Assembly (NCBI GenBank): GCA_028278425.1
Contig: JANQEJ010000058.1
Span: 1 to 42,636, forward strand
Source: Planctomycetota bacterium
Lineage (GTDB): Bacteria; Planctomycetota; UBA1135; GCA-002686595
Length of the DNA stretch: 42,636 bases
Reading direction: 5' to 3'
Shown in pieces: positions 34,240 through 42,636 of this stretch (within the stretch, counting starts at the first letter, position 1; the number at the start of each line of letters is the position of its first letter). A program made the position numbers and the translations under genes. Below the pieces are notes generated by a model, which did not search any database, was not told the DNA's origin, and saw only the letters and a program-made list of their open reading frames with translations.

Positions 34240-36723
34240 CTAGAGATCGGTCAGCGTCGTCTCCTCGCGGTTCGTGAAGAGGAGCGGCGATCCGACGAGC
34301 GCCTGCCAGTGCAGGGTCACGCCGACGAGGCTGGAAGTGCTGGGAGCGGGATAGGTCGGCGACGCTTGGCCGTCCGCAGCGAGCACGCCGAGCCCAACCA
34401 CCACCGCGGCGCTGAAGTCGAGCCGTAGCGTCCCCAGGGGCGGAATCTCAACGCTCGCGGGGGTGGGCGAGACAGCGAGGATCCAACCCTCGTTCGGCGG
34501 GCCGTACACGTCCATCGTCAGCGGCTTGGCAAGTCGCGCGGGCGCGCGCCGGGCCACGTGCCGGCCGAGGCCGAAGTAGATCCGGCTCTCTACCTGCAAG
34601 GGGCCGAAGCCCCCGAGCACCGCGTCGTCGTCGCCGTCGCCGTCGAAGTCACCCGCGGCGATACCCTTGGTCCACTCGACCGCGATGGGGGACAAGCCCG
34701 CCGACGCGTCCACGTAGCTGCCGCCGCCGACGTTGAGGAACAGGCGGTTCGGCATGCCGAAAGAGGGGTGGCCCCCTCCGCTATGAACGACGTCGGGGTC
34801 CCCGTCCCCGTCGAAGTCGCCGAAGGCGACGGTCGCGTCGACGACGCCCGACGAGGAAAACCCCGGGTTCTGCGTGAAGCGACCGGCGCCGTCGTTCAGG
34901 AACATCCGCGTCGAGGAGATGACGTCGACGTCGCCGTCCGCGTCGACGTCGGCCACGTCGAGATCCTCGCCGCCCGACGTGGGCGGGCTCGGGCCGTTGG
35001 TGAACACCGCCGAGCCGTCGTTGACGTAATGGCGGTGGTTGCTCTGGTTCGCGAGCATCGCGTCGAGGTCGCCGTCCGCGTCGAAGTCCGCGAGAACGAC
35101 GTCCTGAGAGTAGTCCGCGAACGCGTCGGGCAGGTTGCCCGAGGCGTCTGAGAAGACGCCCGTGCCGTCGTTCAGGTAGAGCCGTTTTGGATCGGTCGAA
35201 GCGTTCGCGACGATCGCGTCGGGGCGAGAGTCCCCGTCCAGGTCGCCGAGCGCGACCGCGCGCGAGAAGTTCGACTCGACCGGGAGCGCGCCCGCGGCGA
35301 GCGTGAACACGCCGCTCCCGTCGTTCAGCAGCAGGTGGTTCTGGAAGTTGTTCGCGAGCATCGCGTCGAGATCGCCGTCGCCCTCGACGTCGGCTAGGTC
35401 GACCCCGAAGAGATCCAGCGATCCGGGCAGTGCGGGCAGTCCGGCGCTCGCGTTGGAGAACTCGCCCGCTCCGTCTCCAAGATGCAGGTCGATGGTGATG
35501 AAGTAGACGGAGAAAAGGTCGAGCACACCGTCGCCGTCGACGTCGTCGATCGAGATACCGTGCGCCTTGGGGAGCGGCGGCAGCGGGTCGCCGAAGACGC
35601 CCGCTCCATCGCCGAAGTACAGCCGGTTCTGCCCGTCGTTGCCGAGCAGGGCGTCCGCGTCGCCGTCGCCGTCCACGTCGGCGAGGTCCACGGTGTGCGT
35701 CCGGTCGAGATTCGCCGGGAAGCCCGCGGTCGCGTCCGCGAAGCCTCCGCCGCCGTCCCCGAGGTAGATCCGCGACTGGCCTCCGTAGTCTCCGATCAGC
35801 GCGTCGAGGTCACCGTCGCCGTCCACGTCGGCCATCGACACGTCGAGGAAGAGCCCGCCGGCCGCGGGGAGGCCGCCCGAGGCGTCGTCGAACGTTCCAG
35901 TCCCGTCGTTGACGTACAGGCTCTCGCCGCTGAAGGCATCGGGGTCACCGTCGCCGTCGACGTCCTCGAGTGTCCAGGCCGAGCCGTCGGAGAACGGCGT
36001 GGCCGCGGCGCCGAAGGCGCCGGCCCCGTCGTTGAGGAAGACGGCCTCGCCCGTGGTCTTGGTGAACAGAAGGTCGGGGTCCCCGTCTCCGTCCACGTCG
36101 CCGATCGCGATCTTCTTCGTGCCGCCGGAGCTCAGGTTGCCCGCCGCGTGGGAGAAGAACCCGCCGCCGTCGTTCAAAAGGACCCGGTCGCCGAACATGC
36201 CCCCGTGGTAGTTGCCCACCACGGCGTCGAGGTCGCCGTCGGCGTCCAGATCGTGGAGCTCGACCGCCTGCGTGTGGTCGATCAGGGCAGGGAGCTTGAT
36301 CACGTGGTACTGGAAGCTCCCTCCGCCGGTGTTGATGTAGAGGCGGTTCTGCTCCATCGTCGGACCGCCGAAGTAGTCGGCCTTGCCGAGCAAAGCGTCC
36401 AGGTCGCCGTCGCCGTCCACGTCGCCGAGCGCGATCGCGTTCGTCCGCGCGATCTCGCCCACGAACTGCGATGGCTCGTCGAGGAACACGCCGTTGCCGT
36501 CGTTGAGCGCCATGCGCGTCGGGCGGACCGAGTCGTCCTCGTTGCCGATCAGGAGGTCGAGATCGCCGTCGCCGTCGACGTCGCCGAGCTCGAAGTCCTT
36601 GGTCAGGTCGGAATCGCCCGGCAACGGCCGTCGCAGCTCGGCGAGGGTCAGTTGCTGGCCCGAGCAGAGGCCGGCAAGCGTGGACAGGCATAGAACCCGG
36701 AGAGCAGACCGCGAGAACGCCAT
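34240..36723 (-). CDS. Large exported FG-GAP/VCBS repeat protein
   Basis: 827 residues with a signal peptide (MAFSRSALRVLCLSTLAGLCSG). Fourteen copies of a calcium-binding repeat of the form (L/A)xDVDGDGDxDxLxGN, each about 45-55 residues apart, build a probable beta-propeller-like FG-GAP/VCBS domain. The consensus varies: Asp-Ala-Asp in some copies and VEGDG in one. A C-terminal domain of about 90 residues (from VYGPPNEGWILAVSP to the end) has no repeat and ends with a beta-rich LHWQALVGSPLLFTNREET, perhaps a secretion or anchoring module shared among exported proteins of this lineage (inference). The ATG at 36723 has GGAGGT seven bases upstream. Adhesion or polysaccharide binding is plausible. 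Confidence 0.9.
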   Translation of the reverse strand: MAFSRSALRVLCLSTLAGLCSGQQLTLAELRRPLPGDSDLTKDFELGDVDGDGDLDLLIGNEDDSVRPTRMALNDGNGVFLDEPSQFVGEIARTNAIALGDVDGDGDLDALLGKADYFGGPTMEQNRLYINTGGGSFQYHVIKLPALIDHTQAVELHDLDADGDLDAVVGNYHGGMFGDRVLLNDGGGFFSHAAGNLSSGGTKKIAIGDVDGDGDPDLLFTKTTGEAVFLNDGAGAFGAAATPFSDGSAWTLEDVDGDGDPDAFSGESLYVNDGTGTFDDASGGLPAAGGLFLDVSMADVDGDGDLDALIGDYGGQSRIYLGDGGGGFADATAGFPANLDRTHTVDLADVDGDGDADALLGNDGQNRLYFGDGAGVFGDPLPPLPKAHGISIDDVDGDGVLDLFSVYFITIDLHLGDGAGEFSNASAGLPALPGSLDLFGVDLADVEGDGDLDAMLANNFQNHLLLNDGSGVFTLAAGALPVESNFSRAVALGDLDGDSRPDAIVANASTDPKRLYLNDGTGVFSDASGNLPDAFADYSQDVVLADFDADGDLDAMLANQSNHRHYVNDGSAVFTNGPSPPTSGGEDLDVADVDADGDVDVISSTRMFLNDGAGRFTQNPGFSSSGVVDATVAFGDFDGDGDPDVVHSGGGHPSFGMPNRLFLNVGGGSYVDASAGLSPIAVEWTKGIAAGDFDGDGDDDAVLGGFGPLQVESRIYFGLGRHVARRAPARLAKPLTMDVYGPPNEGWILAVSPTPASVEIPPLGTLRLDFSAAVVVGLGVLAADGQASPTYPAPSTSSLVGVTLHWQALVGSPLLFTNREETTLTDL
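34606..36597 (-). repeat. Fourteen degenerate coding repeats (DxDGDGDxD)
   Basis: GC-rich near-identical stretches encoding the Asp-Gly calcium loops recur about every 130-160 bases through this span. The DNA similarity is strong enough to invite recombination or assembly collapse, so the true copy number might differ from that in this sequence. Confidence 0.8.
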
Positions 36724-36744
36724 CGCAAACACCTCCGTGGCTTC

Positions 36745-36750
36745 AGTATA
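36745..36750 (-). promoter_or_regulatory. Candidate -10 (TATACT) for the VCBS gene
   Basis: TATACT on the minus strand ends 21 bases before the ATG at 36723; the leader of about 14 bases contains GGAGGT at 36731-36736. It is the best consensus -10 in the window. Confidence 0.45.
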
Positions 36751-36758
36751 GGGCTACC

Positions 36759-37993
36759 TCAGCCGGCGCGCCGGAGGAGCTCCCGCGCGCCGCCCTGAAA
36801 GAGCGTGGACGCCAGGATGAGCGTGCCGTACACGAGCGCCGCGCCGATCAAGAGCTCGCGCGGCTCTCTCCCGCCGCCGAGGGCGAGCACCGTCGCGGTG
36901 CCGACGAGCATCCCCGACGCCTGCATCGGCGCGCGCGCGCCGAAGATCCGGCCGCGCATGCCGGGCGGCACCTCCTCCTGCACGAGCGTCGTGTCGAGAA
37001 CCATCACCGAGAAGATCAACGCGCCCGCGAGGGCCGCGAAGACGAGCGAGAGGAGGCGCGCCTCGATCAGGGCGTAGACCGGCAGGGCCGCCGTGAGGAC
37101 GAGCAGCATCGCGACGAGCGTCCGCCCGAGCCGCGCGCGCTTTGCTACGCGTGGCACCAACGCGCCGCCGAGCATGCCGCCGACGCCGAAGGCCCCGAGC
37201 GAAAGCGGCACCCAATCGTCGGGGTCGCCGCCGAGAACCTCTTCGACGAAGGCGGGCAGCACCGGATACCACGCGCCGACGAAGCAGTAGGTGAAGAGGA
37301 AGTTCGCCGTCATGTAGACGAGCATCCGGTGCCCGGCGAGATAGCGCAGGCCGAGGCCGATCTCGCTCCAGAGCTCGCGCGCCCGCCGGCCGGGCTCGTT
37401 GTGGCGCGGCAGCAGGAGCTTCCAGAGGAAGAAGATCGCGAACGCGAAGCCGACCGAGTCGGCGATGAAGCAGCCGTTCTTGCCGATCGCCTTGATCAGA
37501 ACGCCGCCGAGGATGGTCCCGGCCAAGAGGTTGATCGAGCTCGTGATCGTCGAGATCCCGTTCGCGCTGGCGAGGTCCTGGCGCTCGACGAGGTCCGGGA
37601 TCGCGCTCTGCCGGGCGGGGTGAAAGACCGTCGAGATGGCGGAGAAAACCATCGCGATCCCGAAGAGCGGCGCGCGCGTCGGCAGGGTCGCGAGCCACGG
37701 AATCGCGAGGAGCAGCAGGCCCGCCGCGAGGTCGCACCCGATCAGGAGCCGCCGCCGGTCGAAGCGGTCGACCACCGCGCCCGCCACCGGGCCGAAGCAG
37801 AGCATCGGCAGCGTCTCGAGCAGCATGACGAAGGCGACCTCGCGCTTGGGATCGGCGCCCGCCTCGCGCGCCAGCTCGTGCACGAGCAGGATGAAGGCCA
37901 TCCGCCCGACGTTCGAGCCGAGCTCCGAGATCGCGGTCGCGATCCAAAGCCGGCGAAACCCCGGCCGCGCGAGCACGCGGCGTTGGGCGTGGG

Positions 37994-38000
<7 letters not shown>
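36759..38000 (-). CDS. Major facilitator superfamily transporter
   Basis: 413-residue inner-membrane transporter with about 12 helices. The region after helix 2 contains GPVAGAVVDRFDRRRLLIGCD, the MFS motif A loop (G-x3-D-R-x-x-R-R), and an N-terminal LARPGFRRLWIATAISELGSNVGR typical of the MFS_3/Bcr-like drug and enterobactin-type exporters. Other cues are IFHPARQSAIPDLV-like STVFHPARQSAIPDLV and GMRGRIFGARAPMQASGM in the C-half, both seen in that subgroup. Substrate unknown. The ATG at 38000 overlaps the recD2 stop by seven bases (ATGCTGA), so the two are co-translated although functionally unrelated. Confidence 0.92.
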
Positions 38001-40186
<2,186 letters not shown>

Positions 40187-40279
40187 GGGGGGGGCTCCGG
40201 AGCTCCGGTTCACCGCGGGAGGATCCCAGGCGGGCGCGCGCCGTGCCAGATTAAAGCTTGCTCCCCGTCGTCCCGGACC

Positions 40280-40285
40280 CATACT
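40280..40285 (+). promoter_or_regulatory. Candidate -10 (CATACT) for rpsU
   Basis: CATACT lies 16 bases after TTGCTC (40258-40263), a fair -35/-10 pair. The leader to the ATG at 40358 would be about 65 bases and holds a GC palindrome at 40311-40320 (CGGGGCCCCG). No clear Shine-Dalgarno sequence is visible before the ATG. Confidence 0.35.
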
Positions 40286-40357
40286 GGTCGCCCTTTTCGT
40301 GCCCGGGGCCCGGGGCCCCGCGTGCGTTGAACCCGCAACGAAAGCCACAGATCCCGC

Positions 40358-40579
40358 ATGTCCGTCAAGGTCGAGGTCCGGTCGAACGAATCGCTGGAAG
40401 CCGCGCTGCGCCGCTTCAAGCGCCAGTGCAACTACAGCGGCGTCTTCCGCCTCGCCAAGGCCAACACGTGGCACGAAAAGCGCTCCGACAGGCGCCGGCG
40501 CGAGCGTCGCGAGCGCATCCGGACGATCCTGAAGGCGGCCCGCCGCCAGCGCTGGAACCAGCGCCGCGGGCGCACCTAG
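40358..40579 (+). CDS. rpsU: 30S ribosomal protein bS21
   Basis: 73-residue, highly basic protein of the 30S subunit near the 3' end of 16S rRNA, important for initiation. The N-terminus (MSVKVEVRSNESLEAALRRF) and the central RFKRQCNYSGVFRLAK match bS21, with the usual Arg/Lys-rich tail (KRSDRRRRERRER) and an extra basic stretch to the end; slightly longer than many. Alternative open frames on the same strand overlap it and are shadows. It is divergent from recD2 and lies 47 bases before the pseudouridine synthase gene, which has its own probable promoter. Confidence 0.95.
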   Translation: MSVKVEVRSNESLEAALRRFKRQCNYSGVFRLAKANTWHEKRSDRRRRERRERIRTILKAARRQRWNQRRGRT

Positions 40580-40611
40580 GCCGTTCGGGCCGCGCTCTTC
40601 CGGGAACGGGC

Positions 40612-40617
40612 TAGCCT
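40612..40617 (+). promoter_or_regulatory. Candidate -10 (TAGCCT) for the pseudouridine synthase gene, leaderless spacing
   Basis: TAGCCT, preceded by ACGGGC, ends 9 bases before the ATG at 40627. GGAGG at 40618-40622 could alternatively act as a ribosome binding site four bases from the ATG if transcription began further upstream. Nearly the same string precedes the sigma-factor gene at 22335-22345. Confidence 0.42.
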
Positions 40618-40626
40618 GGAGGCTCG

Positions 40627-41700
40627 ATGGGCCTCTTTCCGAAGGACCGCAACCTCGCCGAGCCGGCCGACCGCGTCGAGCTCGAGGTGCGCGCGAGCGA
40701 CTACGGGCGTCCGGTCGACGAAGTCCACGTGCGGCTGGACGGGTTCCTCCGCCGCCACCTCCACTGGCGCTCGCGCAGCTCGATCCAGAACCTGATCCGC
40801 GACGGCTACGTCTTCGTCGACGTTCCGGTGCCCGACGACGAGTCGGCGCGCGAGGCCGTCGTCGAACGCCGGAGCTCGCGCAAGCTCCGTCACGGCTCGC
40901 GCGTCGTCGTCGTGATCCCCGAAGAGCTGCGCCTCCCGAAGGGCGAAGCGGACGGGAGCGACCTCGACATTCTCTACGAAGACGAGGAAGTGCTCGCGGT
41001 CGAGAAGCCCGCGGGCATGCCCGTCCACCCGAGCGGACGCCACGTCGCCGACACCCTCATCCAGCAGGTTCACGCTCGTTATCGATCCGGCAACGACGGG
41101 CTGAAGCTGCCGATCCGGCTCTGCCACCGGCTCGACCTCGAGACGAGCGGCGTCCTGCTCGTCGCGAAGGGCGACCGCTGCCACGCCCACCTCATGCGCC
41201 AGTTCGAGGACCGCAAGGTGGAGAAGGAGTACCTCGCGATCGTGTGCGGCTCGCCCGAAGCGGACGGCGGCGTGATCGACTTTCCGCTCGGGCAGAGCCG
41301 GACGAGCGACGTTCATCTCAAGATCGCCGTCGCGCCCGACGGGCAGCCGTGCAAGACCGAATGGCGCGTCGTCGAGCGAAGAGAGCACTGCACGCTGGTC
41401 TCGTGCTCGCCCCACACCGGCCGCCAGCACCAGCTCCGCGTCCACCTCGACGCGATCGGCCATCCGATCGTGGGGGACAAGCTCTACGGCGTGGATGAGA
41501 GCTACTTCCTCCGCCACGCGAAGGGCGAGCTTGGCCCGGCGGATTTCGCCGCGCTCGGCATGGAGCGCCACGCGCTCCACAACCACCGGCTGGTCTTCCG
41601 CTCGCCGGAGACGGGCGAGCGGCGCGAGGTCACGAGCCCGCTGCCCGCGGACATGCGGGCGTATCTGGACGGTCCGCAGCTCAGTAGGGTAGTGCACTGA
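40627..41700 (+). CDS. RluA-family pseudouridine synthase
   Basis: 357-residue RNA-modifying enzyme isomerising uridine in 23S rRNA or tRNA. An S4-like RNA-binding region is at about 35-100 (RLDGFLRRHLHWRSRSSIQNLIRDGYV then LRHGSRVVVV), and the catalytic domain has VLAVEKPAGMPVHPSG and CHRLDLETSG with catalytic Asp170, followed by KVEKEYLAIVCG and HTGRQHQLRVHLDAIGHPIVGD. Family membership is firm; which RluA/RluC/RluD target it uses is not clear. It is the last gene with typical high-GC composition: the sequence becomes visibly less GC-rich directly after its stop. Confidence 0.94.
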   Translation: MGLFPKDRNLAEPADRVELEVRASDYGRPVDEVHVRLDGFLRRHLHWRSRSSIQNLIRDGYVFVDVPVPDDESAREAVVERRSSRKLRHGSRVVVVIPEELRLPKGEADGSDLDILYEDEEVLAVEKPAGMPVHPSGRHVADTLIQQVHARYRSGNDGLKLPIRLCHRLDLETSGVLLVAKGDRCHAHLMRQFEDRKVEKEYLAIVCGSPEADGGVIDFPLGQSRTSDVHLKIAVAPDGQPCKTEWRVVERREHCTLVSCSPHTGRQHQLRVHLDAIGHPIVGDKLYGVDESYFLRHAKGELGPADFAALGMERHALHNHRLVFRSPETGERREVTSPLPADMRAYLDGPQLSRVVH

Positions 41701-41817
41701 TTTCGGAGAACGGGTCCACCAACGAGCACCGAGCACTGCACCATCCCCTGGAGCCTATTGATAGACACTCGCGCTTTCGAACCGCCCACCACACAGCTAG
41801 CCTCACCCGCCAAACAC

Positions 41818-42393
41818 ATGCTGACCCGAGACGAAGACATTAGACGAGCGCTTCTCCCGCGCCTCGTTGCCTGGCATGGCGACGACGCTCTCATAGTTGA
41901 GGAACTTGGCCTTTGCCAGGGAGAGGCTCGCATCGATCTGGCGGTCGTATCCGATCGATTGCATGGGTTCGAAATCAAGAGCGATCGAGACACCCTCCGT
42001 CGTTTGCCCTCACAGGCCGCCTACTTTGGGCGTGTCTTCGACTTCGTGACGATCGTAACAACTGCGAGATACATCGACAGCGTCGTCGAGATGGTGCCGA
42101 AATGGTGGGGCGTGTCGGAGATGGGCGCCGACTTAATATGCCTTCACGAAGTACGACAACCCTCTCCAAACAGGAGTGTGGACCCGTCCTGCCTCGTACA
42201 GCTACTTTGGCGTGACGAAGCGTTAGAGAGTCTGGAAGCAATAGGGAAGGGCTTGGGGCTCAGAAACAAAGCGCGAGAGCAGATTTGGCGCGCCCTTGTC
42301 GATCATACCTGCATCGCCGAGCTTCGAGAGCTGGTTCGGCACCGGCTGACGTCCCGGCTTGTTTGGCGGTCAGCCTACGCCGCTTCTTCCTGA
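41818..42393 (+). CDS. sce7726-family protein (PD-(D/E)XK-like nuclease core)
   Basis: 191 residues from the ATG at 41818 (a TTG at 41758 would add 20 residues that do not look conserved). It fits the sce7726 family: VEELGLCQGEARIDLAVV, then LHGFEIKSDRDTLRRLPSQ, FDFVTIVT and VEMVPKWWGV. I read Asp40, Glu52 and Lys54 as a PD-(D/E)XK nuclease core (D-x11-E-x-K). The family has no proven function; it is usually found beside sce7725-family genes, as here. Codon use and GC are lower than in the rest of the window, so it is probably acquired. Its last 19 bases overlap the convergent sce7725-like gene. Confidence 0.85.
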   Translation: MLTRDEDIRRALLPRLVAWHGDDALIVEELGLCQGEARIDLAVVSDRLHGFEIKSDRDTLRRLPSQAAYFGRVFDFVTIVTTARYIDSVVEMVPKWWGVSEMGADLICLHEVRQPSPNRSVDPSCLVQLLWRDEALESLEAIGKGLGLRNKAREQIWRALVDHTCIAELRELVRHRLTSRLVWRSAYAASS

Positions 42394-42636
42394 ATCTGAT
42401 GCAGCACCATCGTTAGGTGATGACTGGTGCCCACTTTTCTCCATGTCATCAGATTGCCTGGGCCGATCGAGTCGGCAGCGCATAGTGCAATGTAGCCGTC
42501 ACCCCAACTGTAGTCCGCGCCTCTGAACTCTGAGTGGCCAACAAGCGTCCGAGCGAGTTCATGAAACTGAGCATGCTTGTACTTCTTGAAGCTCCCCCCT
42601 TTGACAATCAGCCATTCTTTGCGAAGTGTGTATCGA
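42375..42636 (-). CDS. sce7725-family protein, C-terminal fragment (5' end outside window)
   Basis: An 86-residue reading frame runs from the right edge to a TAG at 42375-42377. Key stretches are EWLIVKGGSFKKYKHAQFHE, FRGADYSWGDGYIALCAAD and LMTWRKVGTSHHLTMVLHQI. The SWGDxYI and TWRxVGTxHH patterns and the neighbour identify it, by recognition, as the end of an sce7725-family (phage beta-protein-like) gene. Low GC matches its neighbour. It converges on the sce7726 gene with a 19-base overlap. Most of the gene lies outside the window. Confidence 0.72.
   Translation of the reverse strand, partial: RYTLRKEWLIVKGGSFKKYKHAQFHELARTLVGHSEFRGADYSWGDGYIALCAADSIGPGNLMTWRKVGTSHHLTMVLHQIQEEAA

Noticed and set aside
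34606..36597. Regular DNA repeats resembling a CRISPR array
   Set aside because: Spacing and sequence reflect the DxDGDGDxD codons of an open reading frame; the repeats are not identical and there are no cas genes.
41727..41747. Tandem GAGCAC-like units as a possible attachment site
   Set aside because: Only two short imperfect units (GAGCACC, GAGCACT), no integrase gene in view and no matching copy at another boundary in the window.

Overview
The window is a high-GC, gene-dense bacterial chromosome segment with no gap above about 170 bases between genes, no rRNA or tRNA gene, no CRISPR array and no insertion sequence that I can see. Gene content points to Planctomycetota (inference): an exported DUF1800/DUF1501 pair, a DUF1080 lipoprotein, a large FG-GAP/VCBS surface protein, DUF2752, and an ECF sigma factor next to a zinc-finger anti-sigma protein fused to HEAT-like repeats. 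GTG and TTG starts are common, and many gene pairs overlap by ATGA, GTGA, TTGA or ATGCTGA.

Layout. 1-2979 (+): end of the phosphate operon (pstB partial, phoU) and two short-chain dehydrogenases. 2969-5734 (-): exported DUF547 protein and a UbiD-family decarboxylase, the latter divergent from 5796-8766 (+), the DUF1800/DUF1501 pair. 8802-11479 (-): DUF1801 protein, Nudix hydrolase and a DUF885 protein whose metal site looks lost. 11529-14837 (+): folC, an unrecognised 169-residue protein, DUF2752, and an unrecognised exported protein. 14839-17871 (-): operon of radical SAM/SPASM protein, atypical SDR and rsgA. 17985-22250 (+): TrmH-family RNA methyltransferase, rarA, a PilB/GspE ATPase and a stand-alone receiver. 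22376-26531 (+): tightly overlapped ECF sigma, anti-sigma/HEAT protein and exported protein. 26633-27847 (-): malic enzyme. 27971-30634 (+): small DUF4190-like membrane protein and an RND/MMPL transporter. 30625-31710 (-): membrane-anchored HDOD protein. 31795-34229 (+): recQ with an unusual C-terminus, and a DUF1080 lipoprotein. 34240-40186 (-): VCBS protein, MFS transporter, recD2. 40358-41700 (+): rpsU and an RluA-family pseudouridine synthase. 41701-42636: visibly lower-GC accessory DNA with an sce7726-family gene (+) and, tail to tail, the end of an sce7725-family gene (-).

Two themes link the region. First, many genes have a TA-N3-T hexamer upstream of the start. In about half of these cases it lies only 7-9 bases from the start codon with no ribosome binding site, which suggests leaderless mRNAs. 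Second, genome-maintenance and translation genes (rarA, recQ, recD2, rsgA, rpsU, TrmH and RluA families) are interleaved with exported or regulatory cassettes typical of the lineage. The best candidates for under-described biology are the sce7726/sce7725 edge, the sigma/HEAT/exported-protein cassette, the DUF885 protein with a degenerate active site and the leaderless promoter pattern.
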